The notes under the pieces: generated by a model
Database searches by the model: none
The model's input: only the letters and a program-made list of their open reading frames with translations
What the model was told of the DNA's origin: nothing
Translations under genes and position numbers: made by a program
NCBI RefSeq assembly: GCF_024586455.1
Contig: NW_026089623.1
Coordinates: 6,978,204 to 7,042,203 of the forward strand
Direction of reading: 5' to 3'
Length of the DNA: 64,000 bases
Origin: Bactrocera neohumeralis
Lineage: Eukaryota > Arthropoda > Insecta > Diptera > Tephritidae
In this document: positions 50,619-60,957 of the stretch, piece after piece
Numbering within the stretch: the stretch's first letter is position 1
How the letters are laid out: every line of letters begins with the position of its first letter

Positions 50619-52024
50619 TTAAGAATTATTGGCTTCTGAAAGCTGTTGGTAATCTATTATTGGTGGGATAAGAAATGAATTCCTGGTTTTTGGTTTGAGT
50701 ATGATATATAAAACAAATGATAGTGTTACTGCAACAAGAATTGCTAAGAAGCTTGAGCTAATTGAAATAATGTTTTTTGAGTTATTCGTTCTAGTTCATT
50801 TACATTATTTAAATGTTGTTTATGTAAATAGTTTAATCTAATTTAATTTCATTTTCCGTTAGGTTATTCTGAAGTATTGCGGGTAAGATTTGATAGGAAC
50901 TTGTTTGCCAGTTTGTGTAACTAACGTTATTCAAAGTTATAGTTTCGTTAAAGAAGTTTATGAGAAAAGTACCATTTAGTTTAAAAGATGTATTATTATA
51001 AGTAATATTTCCAATAAAATTTGAAAGAAATATTGTTCCTTCACTAATTAGTTCAATTATAGCTTGGTTTATATATTCGTAATCGCAGAGCGCTTTTTCT
51101 CCGCTAAGGATCTGTGAAATGCAATGGGTTTTGTTTAGTTTTTTAAGTTGGTTTCTCTTGCATATAGTAGTATCATCTATTTGTCGTTTTGGGATAGGAA
51201 AAGATTGGTGAATTCTAAGTATACTCGTTTAAGGTGTTTTACAGTCGAACGTATGATAATATTATTGTAAAGGGTATCTTCGGTTTTTGGAGGTGAAATT
51301 ACATATAAAAGATGTGAGTCTTTAATAATCATAGAAGGTTCTGCATATTTGAGTGCTTGAAGTTCATTTCTAAAAGGTAATGTCTCAGTTTGAGAGAGAA
51401 TATTTGAGACATCTTCTTTATTTAGAATTTGAGAATGAACGATTCCTTGTTTTGCTAATTGGGTTGCCATTATAATTTTTGCAATTTCGTCTTTTACGAT
51501 ACCTAACCTATTATATAATGTTTGTGCGAATAGTTCCTTATTATTCTTACTTATTTCATCCACAATCATGTTATAACTATCTAATATTTTATTATTTGTC
51601 TTGTTATAACTAATAATTTATTATTCGTCTTGATAAGGTATTGGTTTGTGGTGTACTGTACGTTACTGTTTTTAATCAGTTCATGTGTTGTGGAAAGTAT
51701 TTGGTCCCAGTCAGTGGCATCGGGATTTCCTGCTAACCATTTCCAAGCAGATCCTATCCAATTGATTGATCTCTTTTGAATAGTTGCATTTGTTGTACGT
51801 AGTTGGCTTAATAAGCTATCTATCTCGGAAAGTTGACGTTTTAATTGAGGAAATAAAATATTTGTTTTAATAATTTCGTGGTATATAGTAAGTCTGACGT
51901 CGTCGGTAATTTTTTCGTAGTCGTCCAAGTCGATAGTGTGGATAATTTTATATGTCCCTTTTGTAATCTTTCCTAGTCCTTGTCTGATCGTCACGAGCGG
52001 GGTGTCATATTCGTAGGTGTCCAC
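50619..52024 (-). pseudogene. env: Errantivirus envelope protein, baculovirus-F-like, broken
   Basis: Two frames (52024-51581 and 51569-51177) plus a C-terminal part down to a stop at 50619-50621. The first has a region just before and after a KR cleavage-like site, followed by SINWIGSAWKWLAG and a DATDW motif, matching the post-cleavage start of F-type fusion proteins. The C-terminal part holds a hydrophobic membrane span (about 50690-50780) and a short tail ending EANNS. F-type Env mediates membrane fusion in insect retroviruses. A stop near 51581 and further frame breaks make this copy defective. No signal peptide was located. Confidence 0.75.
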
Positions 52025-52083
52025 TGTTGCAGTTGTCCAGTAAGGTAAGAGTTTAAAGAGTAAATGTCAGTTAGTTTTTTAAA

Positions 52084-52498
52084 TGTGATTTATGAATCTT
52101 TCTGTTATCTTTAGTAGTTATTGTGACGGTATTGTCTTTAGCGACAGTTTCTTTTTTAAAAATGGGTATCGCATTCCTTTTAATTTGTCTGTTCTTTTTA
52201 AATATAGTATCACCAGGTTCATAATTTATTATTTTTGGCCTATTTTTATTGTGATAATTTAGTGTATTTTTTTGTTTCTGGCTATTTCATTTCGAAGGTC
52301 AGAATTAACTATTTCCCTAAAGTTTGTTAAATCTTGGTAGTTGATTCTCTGTGTTCTTCCAAAGAAAATATCAGCTGGTTTTTTTTCGTAACTGAATGTA
52401 TCGTGTTATTATATCTGTCAACGGCAATATTGAAAATTTCTTTAATAGAGCAATCAGGATATTCCACTTGGAGACATCTGATAATTTCAATAATAATG
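52084..52498 (-). pseudogene. pol: Errantivirus integrase, C-terminal part
   Basis: Contains VDRYNNTIHSVTKK, the conserved YN-x-T-x-H-S motif after the catalytic core, then a frameshift at about 52370 and the C-terminal stretch INYEPGDTIFKKNRQIKRNA with a basic end. It is interrupted upstream by the element at 52507-54360. Confidence 0.75.
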
Positions 52499-52506
52499 GA
52501 ATGCAC

Positions 52507-54360
52507 ACAAGAATGATAGAAACAAAGATTGCGCAATGACGAGTTCAAATTTTGTTCGTTCTGCGCATCTACGTCACGGTTGACCAACTTACAATCAGCT
52601 GATTTTCAGTTGGTTGTTTTTCTTTGCAATAAGAAGCAATTTTGTATTGCAGGCATACAAAATCATGAATATCATCAAATTTAACATCAATATAAGTGAA
52701 TATTAATAAAAGATATCAATATATAAGTGAATATTTTATAGTGAACATTTATCTACATATTCATTTAATTGAATTTTCATTGTATTATTTAACAATCTTT
52801 GCTGTGTTTGTTTCAACCATATACATTTATGTAAATAAAAAGATTGAATATTTTGTAACCAAGTATCAATTTATTGTTTTATTTAATTTTCTTTTTTTAC
52901 TAAACATATGTTCAATTATGTTTTTATTTAAGGAACGAATCCTAAAATACATTCTAGCTCTGAAAAATAATTCTTTTATTTTCGAGCTACAATTTACAAA
53001 ATCACTTAATTACAAATTAATCACTTATGCCCGGTTTCACAGTCCATACTTAAGTTGTGCCTAAATAAAATTGTTGCAAACTAAGTGGTCGTTTGCGTTT
53101 CACAGTCAATGCTCAATTTCTATAAAATTTTAATATGATATGTGGAAGTTATGGGCAACATATGACAAATGACATTCATAAAAATATGTTTGAAATATTT
53201 AAATTATAACAGACCATACATAAATTTGGGAGGAAAATTTATCAAAAATTGAAAACAACAAAAGACAAAAATGGGTCGGAGCACCTATCGCTGAAGGAAA
53301 AGTATAAGCTGTTATTATGCTACGAAAGATGTCGCTGAAAATTCCAAAAACAAAATCAGCTGTTATTTAAGCACTGATTAAGTCTCCCCTTTTCAGTCAT
53401 TACATAAGTATGAAGAACTTAAGTACATAAGTTTTGAAACCGATTTCAATGAAATTCGCTTGCAAGGCTCTCAAATGCTCCATACATATTTCCTTAACAC
53501 CTGAAAAATGATATATACAAAATATGGGTGAAATCGGTTCAAACCACGCAAAAATATAATAAATCTTCCATTGTTATTATATTAGTATAATTAGGATAAA
53601 AAACAGTGGTTACTATGCAATAACTTAGATGTATATACATATATACATTTGTTAACATCAATACGGAATTTTATATAATATATGTATTTGAAAAATATAT
53701 AAATGACGTATAATATTTTGATTATCACTTTATCGTTGAGAGAGTAATTTCCTTCCAAATCTGGTGTGTTGTCGACTTCAACATTGCCTTCTTCTGTGAT
53801 CGCTCCTTCGTTTTGACCAAGTATATAGGAACGAAGCATATATTTGAACTCCTGTGTCAGGGTGATCGTGATTTATTATTTTCCAAAACCTATTTCAATC
53901 GATAGGTCAAAATTCAGTGTATTTTTTTGTTAAGTCATCCAGCAGCAATTTCAAAGCATTATTGCTTTGGAGTATACCTGTAAATCATAAGTAAAATCAA
54001 AAACTGTAAAAAATCAACTTGTCCAAATATATATGTAGCCTGAGTATTACCTTTTTGGAATGGAAGCAAACCATTTTTACCAATGACTCTCATTGATGAA
54101 ACCAGCTCCGTCATCTGTTCCAGTAATGAAATGAACTGAAAAAATCTCCACTTCGTAGCAGTATTTTTACCATTGTTATTATTACAACCGAACACTGCAC
54201 AACGCATTTTAAAAATATAGAATTTAACAAATAATATAACACTTGAAAACACAATTCGAATTCACTTTCAATAGCGCGGGCGAATAATAAGTCAAGCGTG
54301 ACGTCAGCAAGAACATTGACTGAAAGCAAACATCTGATTATTTCTTTCTAATCATTCTTG
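52507..54360 (-). mobile_element. P-like DNA transposon remnant with THAP-type start
   Basis: ACAAGAATGATAGAA at the left, inverted at the right as CTAATCATTCTTG. Flanked by an 8-bp duplication GAATGCAC (52499-52506 and 54361-54368). A minus-strand frame at 54208-54120 reads MRCAVFGCNNNNGKN, followed by KWRFFQF, the C-x4-C and aromatic spacing of a THAP zinc finger; the later C-H pair is out of frame. THAP domain plus 8-bp duplication points to the P superfamily. No catalytic domain remains. A smaller MITE sits inside at 53031-53442. Confidence 0.65.
53031..53442. mobile_element. MITE with CCCGGTTTCACAG ends
   Basis: CCGGTTTCACAGTCCATACT with CTTAAG at the left, and CTTAAGTACATAAGTTTTGA with AACCG at the right, in inverted relation. 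An internal second CGTTTCACAGTCAATGCTCA repeats the left motif. Non-coding, about 410 bp. It is followed directly by an antisense piece of the 48.6-49.7 kb repeat (53437-53560). Confidence 0.65.
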
Positions 54361-54368
54361 GAATGCAC

Positions 54369-55827
54369 ACGTTCTATCGCACCATTGATTTCGCTTTTCT
54401 GAGGTGGTGCCAAGAATGATAGAATACAAGATTACGACGACCGCCATTACGAAACGTCATAGTTCCGTGTTGAGAAGAACAAGAGTGAAAAACTGTCAAA
54501 TGGCTTGCAAATTGTAAACAGAAAAGTAAACACTTTTGTAAATTCGCAAAATATTATTAATTCTTTCGATTTTAATGAAAAGTTTTAGTGAAGCGATTGA
54601 ATATTGTTGAGTGAAAAGATTTGAATCATTTCTAAAGAAATATATCGGTCTATTGATAATAAAATTGTCTATTAAGTTGTGATTGAAATGGAGAAGACGT
54701 TTCTTGTGTTGTATATAAATATACACATACATATATTATAAGTTCAGATGTATCAGATGTATGAAATTATGATAAAAGAATTGTGAAAATTGGGAATTGT
54801 TAGAGAGGATTTAGTATTAAATATATCATTTCTTTTGCAAAATAACACCCATTTTTTGGCAACTTTTAAATCGGCCGGAAAACTGAAAAAACTCGTTTTC
54901 GATCCTTTAATTGCATACTAATTATTACAACAAGCCACTGCACATTTCATTTTAAAAATTTAATATATTTATGCTTAGAAATTTAAATAAATACAACGGT
55001 ACACTTTCACTGGTTTTCTTCATTTGAACAATTTCCACACATGCTACTCTATTTATTGTGGATGTGCCTAAAACTACTTATATCTTTTCTCGCAACAATA
55101 TTCTAAACATTCCACTGAAATTTTTCCTGCAAAGACGAATGAATTAATATTATTTTGGGAATTTCCAAAAGTGTTTACTTTTCTGTTTACAATTTGATTT
55201 CTATGCTTGTTCTTCTCAACGCAAAACTGTTACGTCACGAAATTGTTGCACAATGTATTTGTTTTTGTAAGAATTGTCACGAGCTAAACCGAAAAAAACT
55301 AACGGTAAACTAGTGTCGTAATCTTATATTCTATCATTCTTGGGTGGTGCTAGATAGATTTCTATACCTAACCCTTCTAAATAGTTCAGAGTTATTGGGC
55401 TTATAAAGCTGTCTTCATTGTCCATGACCAAAGTCTTTGGTACAGTGAAATGGCTTTATAAATTTATCCCTGTACTGATTTATTTTTTATCCTCAAAAAT
55501 TTTACAAATTTAGTGAATTTGGCAGCGCACGAAATATATTTTTCGCCGGACATTTCTATAATGTCGATATGCAGTATTTCTGTTGGATACGAAGGTATGG
55601 GTGTTGCCTGAAACTTGGGTTTTTGTGGATGCCGGTCGTACTAATTACATCCGCAAATTTCACATGATTTAGTATATTTTTTAATAAGTTTAGTCACTTG
55701 TGGAAAATAGTATTTTTCCAATATCTGGTCTTTATTTCCTTTACCATTGCGATGGGCTCTTTTGTGTTCTTGGTCTATTATTTTAAATTTGACATCTTCG
55801 TCTGCGATATCGGAAACTACTTTCTGT
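54369..55827 (-). pseudogene. pol: Errantivirus integrase zinc domain and catalytic core, interrupted
   Basis: 55827-55641 has the H-H-C-C zinc motif (EHKRAHRN ... CEICGC). 55600-55351 shows HIDIIEMSG (first Asp) and VMDNEDSFISP (second Asp), in different frames. The short piece between the two insertions (54369-54410) carries the NGAIERVHS motif with the catalytic Glu. All three acidic residues are therefore visible, but insertions at 54410 and 52507 and frameshifts break the domain. Confidence 0.8.
54411..55342. mobile_element. MITE related to 52507-54360, long inverted ends
   Basis: CAAGAATGATAGAATACAAG at the left and its inverse (CTTATATTCTATCATTCTTG) at the right, with inverted similarity continuing inward (GTAAACAGAAAAGTAAACAC and its complement). 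Flanked by a perfect 8-bp duplication GGTGGTGC (54403-54410 and 55343-55350). 932 bp, non-coding. It shares its terminal 14 bp with 52507-54360 and inserted only about 40 bp away in integrase. Confidence 0.9.
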
Positions 55828-55897
55828 GTTATCCTGGCACAATTCCGATTTCTTTGGCGCCGCGATTTGAAGGTACCGTTGGAAAGAAAAAGTCCTC

Positions 55898-56003
55898 CTG
55901 CGCTCTCCAATTGTTTTCATGGAGCCTGGCGTCAAAGTAAATGTGGCATATTATCGGGAAAGTGTTCTGGAGGCTGCTTTGAAGCCGTGGGCAAACAAAT
56001 TTG
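55898..56003 (+). mobile_element. DD37D mariner fragment
   Basis: TCCAATTGTTTTCATGGAGC through GCCGTGGGCAAACAAAT is nearly identical to 39990-40085 of the mariner at 39258. It encodes part of PGVKVNVAYYRESVLEAALK in the transposase. Confidence 0.85.
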
Positions 56004-56046
56004 AGTTTTGGATGTAAAGTAGTTATATTTTTTGGTTATTATATCT

Positions 56047-56272
56047 GTCAGCGATTTCCATTTATTTTTTATGATACATTGGTTTGTATTTTAGGGGACG
56101 ATATATATATTATTATATTTAAAATATGAGTTTTGGATATAAAGTACATAGTTATATTTTTTGGTTATTATGTACTCAAACTCATATTTTAAATATAATA
56201 TATATATGTATATATATCGTCACCTAATATACAAACCAATGTATCATAAAAAATAAATGGAAATCCCTGACA
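56047..56272. repeat. Long inverted repeat (hairpin), arms about 85-90 bp
   Basis: The left arm 56047-56130 (TGTCAGCGATTTCCATTTAT ... AAATATGAG) is mirrored by 56181-56272 (CTCATATTTTAAATATAATA ... GGAAATCCCTGACA), with a loop of about 50 bp that itself echoes the outer flank (GTTATATTTTTTGGTTATTA). Confidence 0.85.
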
Positions 56273-56406
56273 GAAATAAAAATCAAAATTTATCAATTTT
56301 ATAACGAAAACTTAAATTTTGTTTGAATATGAGTGCATAATAACCAAAGAATATAACCACTTTCACCACTTTATAACAAAAAGTCAATATATATTTTTTT
56401 ATTTTT

Positions 56407-56632
56407 AACGCAGAAAGGAGTACTACGCGAAAGTACTTCAGTCACCCCGGGTATTCACTCGGCCAGAGTTATTTTTTAGAGCACGGACGAAGGCCGCCAA
56501 CGCAGAAAGGAGTACTACGCGAAAGTACTTCAGTCACCCCGGATATTCGCTCGACCAGAGTTATTTTTTTAAAGCGCGGCCGAAGGCAGCCAACGCAGAA
56601 AGGAGTACTTCGCGAAAGTACTTCAGTCACAT
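56407..56632. repeat. 92-bp minisatellite, 2.5 units
   Basis: Units begin AACGCAGAAAGGAGTACTAC at 56407, 56499 and 56592. Each contains GTACTACGCGAAAGTACTTC, a small hairpin, and GGATATTCGCTCGACCAGAG or a variant. Internal minisatellites are common in non-autonomous DNA elements of flies. Confidence 0.85.
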
Positions 56633-57147
56633 AAATTACGTATTACACATATACATATGTAGAAAGTATTTTTTTTATAGTTAATAAAGAAAAAAGAATC
56701 ACGCGATAAAACAAAAAAAGAAAAATTGTTAAAAATCCTACATATTTACTGTTTAAGATGTGGCAAGGCTCGTTTTCCTCATAATTGTAAACAATCTAAC
56801 CTTTTCAACGATGAGTGTGCTAAGTGATTTTTAAATTAATAAATTTAGGTAAAACATAGCAAAATAAAAGTGAAATGTAAGCTTATTTCAAAGCTTAGAG
56901 TGTTTATTTAAACATAGAAAGTAAAAAATGTGAAAAAATTTTGTGAAACATAGAGAAATAACATGTTTTCTTAGTGCAAATTTTTGAACTTTTAATCGTG
57001 AATATTTTAAAAAATATTAGCAAGTTTTACATTATTTTTAGATATTCCTCCTCTGGAGAAGCTCCCCTATCCGTACATACCCCATTTATACGGAAATTCG
57101 GTTTTTTTACCCCTCCGCCAAAGTAATCGGAATCGTGCCGTTATCCT

Positions 57148-58766
57148 GATACGAAATTGTGAGAAATTTTCTTGATATATTTGCTGTAGTAATGAAATGT
57201 ATTTCTCTTGGATTTTAATTCCATTGATTATGTTTGGGTATAGAACGCTTTTCAAGATTTTACTTAGGTTTTCTTTATCGTAAACTTCACATTTACTGAA
57301 GTGTCTGTGGAAGCTTGGATGAGGTTCTTCGTGTGTAATTTCCTCCTTTCCTTCTGTAAATATAACTTGATTTTTAAATACGTTAATTGGAGCTTCACAG
57401 TGAGGAATGAGCTTTGAGCTTTCCTTTTCTGCGCTATGTTGTGTATTTTCATCTGTGGATGTTAGCGTATTAACTTCTATTGGCAGCCGTGATAACGCAT
57501 CGGCGACTACGTTTGTTTTTCCTGGTTTGTAAATTAGTTTATAATTATATTCTTCTATCCTTGTTTTCCACCTTTTTAACTTGGCATTGTTATTACTGTT
57601 GCTTAGTGCAAACGTCAGAGGCTGGTGATCAGTAAGAATTTTGATTTCTTTAGCTCCATACAGGTAAGTCCTTAATTTGTCGAGGGACCATACTATGGCG
57701 ATCATTTCTTTCTCTATTGTCGAGTAATTCTCTTCGGTTTTATTGAGTGATCTAGGGATGTAAATTATGAGTCTGTCTTGACCAATTATCCCTTGTGAAA
57801 GGACTGCTCCGATTGCAGTCTTGGAAGCATCTGTTGTCAGAATAAAGGGTTTGTTGAAGTCTGGGGATACCAGAATTTCAGAAGATGTAAGCAATATTTT
57901 ATGTCATTAAATGATTTCAAGCATTCCTCTGTTAGTGAAATTTGTATCCGTTTGGATTGACTTGCTTTTATTTGAGCATTTTCACCTCTAGTTAAATTGG
58001 TAAGTGGCTTGACAATTTTTGCAAAGTCTTTTATAAATCTCCTATAATACGATGCTAAACCCAGGAAACCTTTCAATTCCTTAAGGTTAGCAGGTGCGGG
58101 AATTTTTTTAATAGCGGATATTTTGTCAAGATCTGGCAAAATACCTTCGCCGGTAACGATATGACCTAGAAAATTTACTTCGGTTCTAAAAAATTAGGAT
58201 TTTTCCAGATTGACTTTTAAATTTGATTTGTACAAAAGCATGAACACATCTTCAATATTTCGTTAGTGTTCCTCTTTAGTTTTTCCCATTATTTTAATGC
58301 CATCGATATAAACGTAGCAGACTTTTCCTATAAGCGTTTTGAGAACATCATTGATCATTCTCTGAAAAATGGAAGGGGCATTTTTAAGACCGAATGGAAA
58401 CCTAGTAAATTCATATTTACCATTGGCTGTAGAAAAAGCTGTCTTTTCTATGTCCTTTTCCTTCATCCTGATTTGGTGGAATCCGGATGTAAGGTCGAGT
58501 GTAGTAAAATACTTACATTCGCCTAAGCTAGCGAGAGTGTTGTTTATATCAGGTATTGGATAGGAATCAGGTATAGTTATTGCGTTTAGTCGTTTAAAAT
58601 CAACAACTACTCTATACTTTTTTTCTCCTGATGGACCTGGTTTTTTGGCACAATCCACAATGGGGAGTTATACGGACTCTTTGAAGGCCTTATTACACCA
58701 TTGTTTAGAAGTTCTTTTACTTGTTTTTCTACTTCGCCCCGTAGGTTTGTTGAGTAAGGATATTAT
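57148..58766 (-). pseudogene. pol: Errantivirus reverse transcriptase and RNase H, broken
   Basis: 58658-58263 carries YRVVVDFKRLNAITIPDSYP, YFTTLDLTSGFHQIRM (motif A) and FPFGLKNAPSIFQRMI. The catalytic box reads CYVYIDGIKIMG, so the second Asp is Gly. 58139-57837 is the RT connection (LKELKGFLGLASYYRRFI). 57894-57148 is RNase H: PFILTTDASKTAIGAVLSQG, ENYSTIEKEMIAIVWSL, ILTDHQPLTFAL and VVADALSRLP. Frameshifts lie at about 58200 and 57870. The frame at the lower end runs into the element inserted at 57139. Confidence 0.85.
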
Positions 58767-59005
58767 TTTGTATATATCGGTTCTTCTCTTGTTATTCTAA
58801 TTTCTGCTAATATAGTTGTGTCGATTGTCCCACTGTCGGAGACTGGTCCGAAAAGTTCCGAATACTTATTTATCATTTCCTTAACTTCATGTTCATAGGA
58901 GTTTTCTTGAATATTATTTATTTGTTTGGAGATATTTTGTTTTAGTGGCAGTACCACATCCTTGAGGGTTATTGTGTCATTTTTTCTATTTATGATTGCT
59001 TCCAA
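58763..59005 (-). pseudogene. pol: Errantivirus protease-RT linker remnant
   Basis: Reads IINRKNDTITLKDVVLPL and YSELFGPVSDSGTIDTTI, the region between protease and RT in errantivirus Pol. The protease active-site loop itself is absent: the sequence passes into gag remnants at about 59050-59090, indicating deletion of nucleocapsid plus protease. Confidence 0.6.
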
Positions 59006-59088
59006 TTCTTTTAGGGTATCATCGCCAATGATTCCATCAAAGGATTTTAAATTGGGTTATGTAAAGAAATCAAAATTATTTGTAATAC

Positions 59089-59724
59089 CTATATGTATAT
59101 GTATGTAATACCACATGTCTCTGTTTGGACATTAAATAGTTTTTGGGATTTCCTAGGGATATTTGAAGAGTAATTGGATGGCCTTACTATCAGCGATAGT
59201 TGGTGATTGACTCTTGCGCAGAATTTCTCTACGCTGAAGTGTTTTTGGGATAAGGTTCCTAGTTCGTGTTCTAGAGTCCTAAGGTCGCGTTTGTCTGCAT
59301 AGTGTAGTGACAAACAATTTTTGATTGTTCCCCAATCATCATTGAATATGTTGTATGAGATTAAGACCGTATCTGCAGGGCCTTTAATTTTCTGCCTAAT
59401 ACGTCGTAGGATGGCTCTATACAGTGACTTTGTTCTGACTACTTCGTAGTCCTGCAAAACAGATTCGACGTTGTGGATCCAGGATATGAATTGGATCGGA
59501 TCTCCTTCGAATGTTGGGAGGTTCTTCACGCTGTCAGGTAATCTGCTAATTTCTATTAAGTCTGACTCAGTTAAGTGAATATGGTTATTTGAAATAGAAC
59601 TTTCGTTATGGGGACTAATTCTACTTTCTAACTGATTTATCCTATTGCTCAATATTTTTGATTGTTCTATTTGTGCATTAACAGCACCTATTAGGTGTGT
59701 AATAGCTTCTTGAATTTGCTCCAT
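59089..59724 (-). pseudogene. gag: Errantivirus Gag, C-terminally truncated
   Basis: A 211-codon frame. The N-terminal 60 residues form a likely coiled coil (MEQIQEAITHLIGAVNAQIE, SNRINQLESRI). The capsid-like part has SVKNLPTFEGDPIQFISWIH and RRIRQKIKGPADTVLISYNI, then LEHELGTLSQKHFSVEKFCA. It breaks off after about 195 residues at the internal deletion. Confidence 0.75.
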
Positions 59725-59769
59725 TACTGTGATTTACAATTTCGACTATTTATTGCTTTAACAATATGA

Positions 59770-60030
59770 TACTCTATATATATTTATTGCTATTAACAAT
59801 TTTTTAGATTTTTTATATATCGGGTACACAATTTTAATTGACCGACTGTATTTATTGTTGTTAAACAATTTTTAAGATTTTTTATATCTCGGGTATAAAT
59901 TTGATTTGCTTATTAAGATTTTTAATATTTTTTATGTATCGGGCACTTATTATAATACTTAAAATTTATTTGACCGATATTTATTGCTATGCAATATTTT
60001 TAATATATCGGGTAGTTATAATATTTATGT
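59770..60030. repeat. Tandem array in errantivirus leader
   Basis: Four degenerate units of about 55-75 bp, each with a TTGCTATTAACAATTTTTWA-like start, ATATTTTTTATRTATCGGGT, and a TATTTATTGCTAT lead. CGGGTA/CGGGCA ends recur at about 59819, 59893, 59939 and 60008. It lies between the LTR and gag, the position held in gypsy by the Su(Hw) insulator; function here is inference. Confidence 0.7.
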
Positions 60031-60480
60031 AAGCTTAATCTTAACTTACAGGAGTATCAGCTTCAACTTTGTCATTCTCTTTGGACGGTCCACTTGGTCT
60101 TGTTTAAAGCGTTAGTCCTCTACTGGGGGTGGCCACGTCACTCCTGGCGTTGATTTGGCGGCTTCTTGTTTCAGTTGCTCACTTTATAAGTATTTTTAAT
60201 TTGATTTGTCAAACACTTAGCTTTATTGTTTAACAAATCTTAAGATATGTCACGACACTTGACGCGCTTTTTTTTTTTGTTTTTGCGGCGTTTTTTGCGT
60301 ACACTTGTAATTAAATTTCCGAACAAGGTTTTAAATACTGTTTTTAATGACTTATGTCAAACTCGACTGAACTTTCTTTAAAAATTAAATTCCGTCGTTT
60401 TTCCTTCTGGATAATGATATTTGTGCGTACAGATTCACTTTAATACTTTTGGTGTAGGCAACTTCAAGTTTTTTAAAGTT

Positions 60481-60491
60481 CTCGGGCGCCA
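60481..60491 (-). promoter_or_regulatory. Errantivirus primer-binding site
   Basis: TGGCGCCCGAG on the element strand, overlapping the last T of the LTR. The TGGCGC start is usual for this group; I could not assign the tRNA. The same junction is at 24747-24762. Confidence 0.65.
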
Positions 60492-60767
60492 GTTAATGGT
60501 TGCCACCAGATGATTAACAACACGCTGTTTTGAATGGTGAAGTCGAACTCGGATTTCTTTATTCAAAACAAACAGCTAACCTAAGTTTGGTCGAGAAACG
60601 GCTTACATTGCGGCGGCACGGCTTCCGTTCTGGTTTAGTGCCGACGAAATGTGCTGTTGTTGTAAATTTTGGAAATTGAGCAATGATATTGCATATTTAC
60701 AGAATATTGCTGAATTGAGTAATATCTGTATATTTTGCTAGCTACGATAAGTTTAGCTTTGATAACT
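60491..60767 (-). repeat. Errantivirus 5' LTR
   Basis: Same ends as 50197-50587 but 277 bp, because of an internal deletion after TTTCTTTATTCAAAACAAAC. The shared body includes CGGCTTACATTGCGGCGGCA and GTGCCGACGAAATGTGCTGT. Confidence 0.85.
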
Positions 60768-60957
60768 AACATACATATGTATGCGTACACATGTGAATAT
60801 GTCACCAACAAAAAATTGGTTGACCGTGACAACGGAGATGCGAAAGAAGCGTGCGACACTTGTTAATATGAATGTATGTATGTACAATTTCTGGATTCGG
60901 TCTCCGCGCTCAAGGCCCGCGATGGAAGCTATGCAATAGCTTAAAAAATCCATAAAT
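60768..60957. other. Spacer with ACATATGT microsatellite
   Basis: ACATACATATGTATGCGTAC, then a segment (GTCACCAACAAAAAATTGG ... GACAACGGAGATGCGAAAGA) that resembles parts of the transposon family at 10869-12832. No gene. Confidence 0.4.

Larger units (their letters stand above)
55836..57139. mobile_element. TIR element with hairpin, minisatellite and mariner piece
   Basis: GGCACAATTCCGATTTCTTT at the left and, inverted, GGCACGATTCCGATTACTTT at the right, about 24 bp in all. Flanked by an exact 8-bp duplication GTTATCCT (55828-55835 and 57140-57147). The 1304-bp interior holds a mariner fragment, a long A+T hairpin and a 92-bp tandem array. No transposase. The superfamily is not settled (8-bp duplication; GG start). 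Confidence 0.85.
50197..60767 (-). mobile_element. Errantivirus (gypsy-type endogenous retrovirus), decayed and invaded
   Basis: Minus-strand order: LTR, primer site TGGCGCCCGAG, leader with tandem repeats, gag, RT, RNase H, integrase, an F-type env, polypurine tract and LTR. The LTRs begin AGTTA and end TAACT in the mirrored reading, as is usual in errantiviruses. Three DNA transposons sit in pol (52507-54360, 54411-55342, 55836-57139), each with an 8-bp duplication. Without them the provirus is about 6.5 kb. A gag-to-RT deletion removes nucleocapsid and protease, and many stops and shifts occur. The outer flanks TATGTA and AACATA do not form a clear duplication. It is not functional. Confidence 0.9.

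Noticed and set aside
52696..53064. 122-codon hydrophobic frame inside the P-like element
   Set aside because: Phe/Ile/Leu/Tyr-rich because of A+T content; no start context, no conserved motif, and it runs into a MITE at 53031.
56407..56632. Minisatellite as a CRISPR array
   Set aside because: Only 2.5 contiguous units without unique spacers, in a eukaryotic transposon.
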